A DNA stretch of 64,000 nt from Temnothorax longispinosus (taxonomy: Eukaryota; Arthropoda; Insecta; Hymenoptera; Formicidae), in assembly GCF_030848805.1 (NCBI RefSeq), contig NC_092361.1, forward strand, positions 12,192,794 through 12,256,793, read 5' to 3'. The notes under the pieces were generated by a model. That model ran no database searches and was not told the origin of the DNA. It saw only the letters and a list, made by a program, of their open reading frames with translations. Below, piece by piece: positions 57,079 to 64,000 of this stretch (position 1 is its first letter; the number at the start of each line of letters is the position of its first letter). The position numbers were made by a program, and so were the translations under genes.

Positions 57079-60000
57079 CTATGTTGTTATACCTTTTAGA
57101 CAATTGGCTAACTTCTGTGTCTTGTAATCAGTCCTTAATTGAATAAAATTAAGTAGAACGGTACGATCGAGCGTCATCTGCAAAAAATAATACAAATATA
57201 CATTTCTATAAAACATGAATGCAATAAATTATGTAACATACCAGTTGATCTCCCGTGCAAACTTGTTTCAAATTTTCCGGTTTAACCAATAGTAAGTTGC
57301 ACAAGGCGTGCAGAGTATCAAAGAGATTCGTAACAAATTCAACCTCAAGTTCCTTAATGCACTTGCGATATTCGTTCATGTCGCATATCGCGCACATAGC
57401 ACCGGCGGAATTAAACTGAAATTGCTGCAAATGATCGTAAATGATTTTGTGGAATCTAATTCCTAATTCCTTGAGAGCGGTATCTAAATGCCTGCCGTCC
57501 AAAGTATTTCGTATCAGTCGTATCATTCCGCTCACGTATTGTACCACGACTAAACAAGCTGGAGTATTCACAGTATCTACGTCTGTTTCCGGCTTAAAAT
57601 CAGTCTTTTTTTGTTCGCTTTGTAAATACACCTTTACCCAGCCTACAATAGCATTTATGCTGCGATCCAAGCCGGTGTCTAATTTGACGTCTATTTGTTC
57701 TAATATCGCTTTCTTCTTCAACAAACAATCGGCGTGTTTGGATGTGGAACTAAAAAAAAAAGGACATTGTTTCAGTACTACCAATTTGTATTGTTATGTA
57801 AAAAAGGCATATCAGACAAATAAAAAAACATGCATACATAACAAGAGGCAGTACACTATCGTTGAACTGTTCCTCCAAGAGTCGAACAATCGCATTACAC
57901 TGATGCACTACGTTAAAGAAATGAATCTCTGGTTGAGTCCTGCTCTCTGGTATTGGTACACTTTGTAAACCCAATTCCAACGCGTAGTCTACATGCTCGC
58001 TTATTAAATATTGTAATAATATTTCCAAGATCTGTAATGCATTTCCAGGTACATCAATAGACTGCGAAAGTAATTGACATCTTTGAAATGCGAGTTTGCT
58101 TCTTTGTAGTATCGCGATCGCTAGTTCTTCTGATAGAAATGTCTCGCCTCCGTGATCTTCTATTTGAGCAATGTTTATATTCGTTCTTGCACCTAGTACA
58201 GCCTGTAAGTCTCTACGTAGTTCTTGAAAGCCACCCATTTGCAACTGTTTCTTCTGATGATTCTTAGATTCGTAGTACTCTATAAGCAACGTTGCTGACT
58301 TTTCTCGAAATGCCTTCGTTTCAATACTAAAATAATCGATAACGGATAATTATTGGTCAATAGCTCTGTTATTTTCAGCAGCGTTATTCTGAATTGTGAA
58401 CTCACCTAATATAAGTATCTAAATATTTCTGAAAGATATTTCTTGTAAGCTTGGCAAGATACGTTTCGTCAGCGCCCATATTGAAGACCTTTAGATCATT
58501 GGACAGTTTGACTGTCCTTGTGTACAGATCATATAGGTTTCTGAGATATTTTTCGGAATCGTTTTTGTCAGCTAACTTGGCCACCGCATATTTTTGAAGG
58601 CGCAGATGGTATATGTTTAAAACAAACTTAGCCATCACTTGTTCAGGATTAGAGAACACCTGTTGCATAAGCTTGTGATACTTTGTACACATAGGTATGA
58701 CGTCTTGAAAGACGTCTTTCCCACCAAAAGAACCCATTTGACTTTGTTCTATGAACGCGTCAATGCACTGTGAGTAGCCCTTGAAATGTGCCAAGGTGCT
58801 TGCCAATTCTCTCATACGCGGCGCATCTTCCCTGTTGTGCGCTCTTACAAATTCCTCGATTAGATTACGTTCTATCTCATCATACTTGACACCAATTTTT
58901 TTCTTGGCATGTTCAAATTTCTCAGAGGGAAGTTCTTGGGCTATGAGATGGAGCTTCTGTATCACATCTGCAGCATCGTTTAACTGTAACAAATAACAAT
59001 TAACTGTAACAATGAATAAACTTTGATCTCGTTATTATTTTTATATTATTTGCTATGTTATTTAAAGGGGTATTCTGGTTTAAAAGGTAAAAAAGGTATT
59101 TTTCAGGAAATTTTTTTGTAGGGAAACAAAACAAGCGAATAACGTAAACTGTGCGTGTTTTTTTAGCTTTATTTTAAGAATATACTTTTATTTTTTAAGT
59201 AACAAAAATTTTTTTTGTTATATCCCGGTCACTAGGAGGTATAAATGATGGATAGTGTAAATAATTCTAGTTGTGTTAGATATCTGAAATGCAAAAACCA
59301 AAAATGTTCTTATTTGAAAAAAATGTGGCTATTGTTTGAACCAGAATAAACATTATACGTTTATTAGGTTTTTTTTCTTTTAATAAAATACTAACAAATT
59401 TTAAAGAAAAACTATATTTTTAATATGGAGACCGCCATTTTGTCTAGAATGGTAATATGGTCTAGTTTTAGTTCAGAAGATAGCTACACTTCTCCCGAAT
59501 AAGAAAATTTTTGGTTTTTGCGTTTCAGATACCTAGGGCCGGTATCACAGTCTCCGATTAACGTGATCCTCCGATTAAACTCACTCTGCATCTCTTTCTA
59601 ACTGTCCCCCTAGAAAGAGACGAAGAGTGAGTTTAATCGGAGAATCACGTTAATCGGAGACTGTGATACCGGCCCCTAGAACAGCTAAAATTATTTACAC
59701 TGTCCATTATTTATATGTCCTAATGACCAGGATATAATATAGAAAAAAAAGCATTTTTGTTACTTAAAAAATAAAATATTCTTAAAATAAGGCTAAAAAA
59801 ACATGCAAAGTTTAGCATCATTTGTTTTCCTACAAAAAATTCTTGAAAAATATGTTTTTTAGTCTTGGTCTACAATAAGTGCTTTAAGCTCTAAGCCGTA
59901 AGAAAGGCCAGTCAGAATTGACCAATCACAGTGGAATGTGAGGAAAATACTTGACTGTGATTGGTCAATTTCTTACGGCTTAGAGTTTAAATACCCTTAA

Positions 60001-60545
60001 AGTAAAGTTGTAGACCAGCATTTACGACCTTTTAAATCAGAATACCCCTTTAATTGAATTATCTGGGTTATCTTTACCGACGACTTATCTGTAAAAATTG
60101 GATCCGTCAATGGACCAGGGCTTAAAAATTCTGAGAAGTGTCTCATCAATTTTTGAGCCTCAACCGCTCTTGCCCTTGGTGTATTGACACTTTCTAACTG
60201 ATCCCCCAGATGTAAAACTTTAGTCGCCACGAGATTTATTCTTTCATCTAACTGATGAAACAAATCGATAGAATGTCTATTCCTCTCCTGTAATTCTAAT
60301 ATCTCAAATGTATGTCGAGCTTCCTCTTCTTTCAACGTGGCCTCCAACTTGTCACATTTCTTTTGCTGACGTTCCTGTAGTATCTGTAAGTCTTTAATTG
60401 CTTGCAAAAAAGTTTCATGGACGATGACCGGATCAAAAAACGTCTTTCCTCCATCTTTCGTGTTGTCATTGACAGTTCTCCAAGCTAATCTTTCGACAAA
60501 TTCTTCAGGGTCAAATGGATCCTGAAACAGTTGTAATCTATTCAT
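57079..60545 (-). CDS. Sec10: Exocyst complex component 5 (Sec10)
   Basis: Subunit of the octameric exocyst that tethers secretory vesicles to the plasma membrane before SNARE fusion. Exons 60078-60545, 58406-58983, 57838-58326, 57242-57749 and 57079-57177 join GT-AG in phase to give 713 residues, close to the vertebrate 708. The start is MNRLQLFQDPFDPEEFVERL. Family blocks: an N-terminal coiled coil (ILQERQQKKCDKLE), VATKVLHLGDQLESVNTPRA, HFKGYSQCIDAF, YLRNLYDLYTRT, YYESKNHQKK, GETFLSEE, QKKTDFKPE, CAICDMNEYRKC, LFDTLHALCNLL, and a final exon ending LANCLKGITT. No damage seen. Intron 1 carries repeats. Confidence 0.96.
59536..59675. mobile_element. Hairpin with CTA duplication, GGGCCGGTATCACAG ends
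   Basis: GGGCCGGTATCACAGTCTCC pairs with GGAGACTGTGATACCGGCCC. CTA lies on each side (59533-59535 and 59676-59678), and removing the element plus one CTA restores the pairing of the host palindrome. The 3-bp target and GG-start resemble PIF/Harbinger MITEs (inference). Confidence 0.87.
59866..60017. mobile_element. Hairpin, CCAAT-core family, in Sec10 intron
   Basis: TGGTCTACAA pairs with TTGTAGACCA. TTTAAGCTCTAAGCCGTAAG pairs with CTTACGGCTTAGAGTTTAAA. Core TTGACCAATCACAG with CTGTGATTGGTCAA. Closest to the hairpin at 9793-9941. Confidence 0.88.
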
Positions 60546-62643
60546 AAATGGTTTGTCACAAATGGCTTAACGCAATATCACACATAGAAATTTATAAATT
60601 ATACAGTATAAAATTAAATTTATTGAAACGACTTTCTTGGTCTTGTAAATACTACTGATCGAAAGTAGTAGTAGTAGTAACGATCGAAATGACCAGTACA
60701 CTAAAGTATTGATTACACGATAAAATCGTGTAAATCGCTTGATGGAAAGAGAAAAAGATCGATTGAAACCTGCTCCAATTCCTTCATGTATTGCTGCATC
60801 ATTTTGAAATTGTTCACGCTTGCAGAACAGCATGAAAGTAAAATTTAGGTTAGGTTAAGTCATAACACTCGATCAGTCCAGAAACTGGAGTCTCGAGAAC
60901 GAGACGAACATTGCCGTTTGTTCGTTCCGAGTCTACATGCGCATTTTTAATTTGTCGATTCGGTCTCACAATTGCAAGAAACGTGATATGCACGATTTGA
61001 TATCACCGTGCTCTGTGCTCAACGATACACGCACGAGAATGATTCTTTACTATTCTTTACTTTAGTAGGCGAACTCGGCTGCCAGATGTCAGCGTGATGA
61101 TATTCCACAATTTTCTAAAGGGCGGTATTCATTAGGCCGATCTTATATTTAAGATTATCCATTATCTTAAGTACGATCTCGATATGCTATACGGTAATTT
61201 TATCACCCGGATGGAATCTCGAGCCATAGATCAACTGATGATCTTAAATATGAGTACCGGAGTACCGCATTATACGATTGACTCATCATTCGTCAGGTAG
61301 GATCAGAAATGAACACGTGGAAGAATGACGTTACACGCTTAGGCGCATATATGCAATCGTGCGTGCACGATACGCACATCTCGAAACAAACGACTCCGAC
61401 ATCGCAGAATTCAAAGAATGCGATTTCCATTTAGATAGCTGTTTATTCATTCGTACTTCATATAATTACAGTTACTATATCTCTATAAATTTTTCGAATG
61501 CCACATTATATCGTATACCCGTCACAAATAGCCCTCTCACGATACAAAGCTACGCGATTTGGATTACATGTAACTGTAATATCTCTTAAATTGTATAAAA
61601 TATCCCCGCTTTTCCGTACGATCAGAGCTAGTCTGTAGGACTTGTTTTGTGGATTCTCGGATCGCATTTGAATCGTGTAAAAAAAAGCATGATGAGGATC
61701 AACAATAAAATTCAAGAGAACACAAACGAAGATTCCGCACTCTGTCGTTTGGCTTGGGTGTACGCGAGCAGCACATTTCTTAGATACATTATACATATAT
61801 ATGTATACATACACACGTACATGTATAAAAGTACGCCACATATGCGCTGCAAGTTATATATAGCATTGAAATATTTATTATTATTAAATTACACTATATA
61901 TATTTATATAACGAGCAGTGAGAAAGAAAGGAAAGGGTGGAGCGTTGCTTATGGAATCTTACTAGGAAAAAAAAGACTTAACCCTCTGCACATCTAGAAG
62001 AAAACAGAGAACGAAACGAAAAACATGAGAAAACATTCTGGATTATTGTATAGAGGAATAGAAACGGCTGTAGAGCCAAACACATATTCTATTGTACATA
62101 TTACAATTAGGCTAAAAAAGAAAATTATAAGTGTTTATCGTAATAACCACCATACGCAGTATTAATTAAATTTACTTCTCAAGACACGATTGCCCCTCCC
62201 TCCCCATTACACGCACACCTACACTCGCTCGACATTATCAATACTAATTCGACAAATTGATCTAAAGTCGAACTTTATACTAGAAAATGGCGTTGATTAA
62301 CACGTCTTTTCTTCTTTGGAAAGAAAGGTAGTTACAAAAACGAAATTTTGGGGCAGGTGGACAAGAGTTTCGTACAACTCCGAGGAAGAGTTGGTGGTCC
62401 ATGAGTGTGTTAAATTCTTTTTTCTCTTCTTTTTTTTTCTTGTTGGGGTAAACTAAACTTCCATGTATGTTCTTATACTTGCAGTAATAAGTTTAATTTT
62501 GCAGTACCCAGACCGCAACCACGTTAGATGTTCTGCAAAAGAAATTGTCATTATCCCCCATAAGTTAACAATTCGAGCTTAAATCTACTAGGCTTACTTT
62601 TGTTTCGCTTACTTTGGTTAAACGAGACGCAAGATTATAGTTC
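60546..62643. other. Sec10 5' flank and probable Rab1 3' UTR
   Basis: The Sec10 upstream side is 60546-61100 with no distinct promoter box. 61123-61266 holds a weak palindrome (GATCTTATATTTAAGAT, inverse ATCTTAAATATGAG). From about 61600 to 62643 the sequence is unique and probably the long 3' UTR of Rab1. No other gene seen. Confidence 0.45.
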
Positions 62644-63334
62644 TCAGCAGCATCCGGATTTAGAAGATTCGATTGGACGCCCGTGTTCTATCTTCACCTT
62701 GTTGGCTGGATCGCTCGCTCCGCTCGATGGTGGGCCCACTCTAAGTTTTATTTCAGCGGCCATTGTCATAAAAGCTTGCTCTACGTTCATCGCATTTTTT
62801 GCCGACGTTTCCAAAAATGGTATGCCGAGTTGATCGGCATATTCCTGTTTATAACGAAGTACAGCTATGCAATGAGGATTGTAATAAATTTAAATAAATT
62901 ATACAATATCGTAAAAAGTGTGTGTGCAACTGTATACCTTGGCCGTTGTATAATCTACCACTTTCTTAGTATGTAGATCACATTTATTGCCAACTAACAG
63001 CTTATTGACGTTATCACAGGCATAACGATCGATTTCTTCCAACCACTGTTTTACATTGTTAAAAGTCTCCTGATCCGTGCAGTCGTAAACAACAATAATA
63101 CCGTGTGCACCTCGGTAGTAAGAACTCGTAATTGTTCTGAACCGTTCTTGACCTGCTGTATCCCAAATTTGTAATTTTATCGTTTTCCCATCTAGATCAA
63201 TAGTTCGAATCTTAAAATCCACGCCAATGGTACTGATATAACTTTCCGTATATGTGTCATCGGCGAAGCGCAACAAGAGACAGGATTTTCCAACGCCAGA
63301 ATCTCCGATTAGAAGCAGTTTAAACAGATAATCA
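62644..63334 (-). CDS. Rab1: Rab1 small GTPase, first exon not in view
   Basis: GTPase controlling ER-to-Golgi vesicle traffic and autophagosome formation. Exons 62938-63334 and 62644-62844 join in phase 0. The 5' exon, a short MxxxNPEY-type start in this family, is not in the window. Visible order: DYLFKLLLIGDSGVGKSCLL (P-loop), switch I with TIGVDFKIRT, WDTAGQERFRTITSSYYRG (switch II), NKCDL, ETSAK, and the C-terminal CC for geranylgeranylation. The sequence is close to fly and human Rab1 throughout. Nothing odd. Confidence 0.96.
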
Positions 63335-63526
63335 CTGAAACAAAAAAATTTTCTAGCAATTATCTCTCAAATTTGTATTCTTACAAACAAAAAAAAAGAT
63401 GATTTAATGTCTCTACTTTATAGAGTTTTAAAATCACAGTTAATATATATGCGTTTTTAAATCAGAGAAACCATTTTGTAGATGCTTTTAAAATTACAGA
63501 AAAAGCATCTAGATTTAACCATTTAA

Positions 63527-63638
63527 GCGGGGAGCATAAGAAAATTGATTGGTCTGTTTCCTTATGCACATGTATATGGACCAATCAATTTTCTTATGCT
63601 TACGCATTATGCGTTGTGCAGAAGTGTGTGTCCGGCCC
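63527..63638. mobile_element. Shortened hairpin related to 53480-53634
   Basis: Shares GCGGGGAGCA, the core ATTGATTGGTC and the complete right arm GCGTTGTGCAGAAGTGTGTG, but the left arm lacks the matching CACACTTCTGCACAACGC block. It sits upstream of the visible Rab1 exons, probably in the first intron. Confidence 0.88.
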
Positions 63639-64000
63639 CTTTATTCGTGTTTGCTTGTGGCTATTACAAAAAAAGCCAAGGTTGCAATATCACAAAACGA
63701 AAATGTAACAAAGTGAAAATGTAACAGTGCAAAATACTGAAATACGGACTGTGATACGAGAGTGCCATGTTTCGAGTAGTAGGGGAAAGAGAACAAGAGG
63801 GAAGGGTAAATCTGTCAGATGACGAAAATCAACGAACACTTCTTTCTTAATCCCTCGTCTAGGGAACAGAGATCTCACGGGTGCGATCTCTAACGAGGCT
63901 GTTTTTTTTTATCACGAATACATCCGTGAATCATCGCTTGACAAGCCGTGTGTAGTAGCAAATTCGTTACACTTATGCTCTGCGCAGAAGGAAGTTTACT
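63639..64000. other. Upstream of visible Rab1 exons, nothing recognised
   Basis: Probably Rab1 intron 1. I found no ATG exon ending in a GT donor at the phase needed to join the exon at 63334. Confidence 0.4.

Larger units (their letters stand above)
58984..60077. repeat. Sec10 intron 1: palindromic element plus two hairpins
   Basis: About 59078-59300 and 59495-59860 are inverted arms (GCAAAAACCAAAAATGTTCT with AATTTTTGGTTTTTGC, and TTACTTAAAAAATAAAA with its inverse). The right arm is split by the hairpin 59536-59675. A further CCAAT-core hairpin lies at 59866-60017. Confidence 0.83.

Overview
The window is AT-rich, intron-bearing animal DNA. The protein sequences (USP34/puffyeye, ARID4/hat-trick, PRMT1, exocyst Sec10, Rab1) are insect-like, and the dense load of mariner-like, foldback and non-LTR elements suits a hymenopteran. 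An ant is my best guess, but this rests on recognition and not on a search. There is no prokaryotic, organellar or CRISPR content, and I recognised no tRNA or rRNA gene.

Layout of host genes: 1-7613 (minus) is Usp34/puf, cut off at its 3' end by the window edge. 13029-13760 (plus) is a small two-exon protein made almost only of a ZAD zinc-binding domain. 23109-29556 (minus) is ARID4, missing only its extreme N-terminus. 40640-41576 (plus) is a decayed copy of the tudor-domain end of AKAP1. 53919-56231 (plus) is PRMT1/Art1, complete. 57079-60545 (minus) is exocyst Sec10/EXOC5, complete. 62644-63334 (minus) is Rab1, lacking its first exon. These are unrelated housekeeping functions (deubiquitination, chromatin repression, arginine methylation, exocytosis, ER-Golgi traffic) that share a neighbourhood and not a pathway.

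Between the genes the window is a museum of mobile DNA. It holds a mariner remnant with two copies of the same end (11515-12008) and an integrase-bearing transposon with terminal inverted repeats of about 214 bp (21399-23063). It holds two copies of a TA-flanked element with GGGGCAAACTCGACAC termini (9016-10093 and 30673-32910) and a dead 6.5-kb non-LTR retrotransposon (about 33554-40113). A 6.5-kb nest of palindromes inside palindromes lies at 42-48.5 kb. A very dense run of near-perfect hairpin elements (48.6-53.6 kb) lies directly upstream of PRMT1. Several insertions are precise enough to read target duplications (TTAA, TA, TTA or CTA), and some interrupt older elements, so relative insertion order can be read from the sequence.

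The strongest leads for something undescribed are three. First, the hairpin families share an inner CCAAT-containing core (TTGACCAATCACAG) under different outer arms and repeatedly insert into each other. Second, there is a three-level nested palindrome at 43.55-46.98 kb. Third, there is a small ZAD-only protein with no zinc fingers. All exon coordinates were worked out by hand from GT-AG sites and reading-frame phase.
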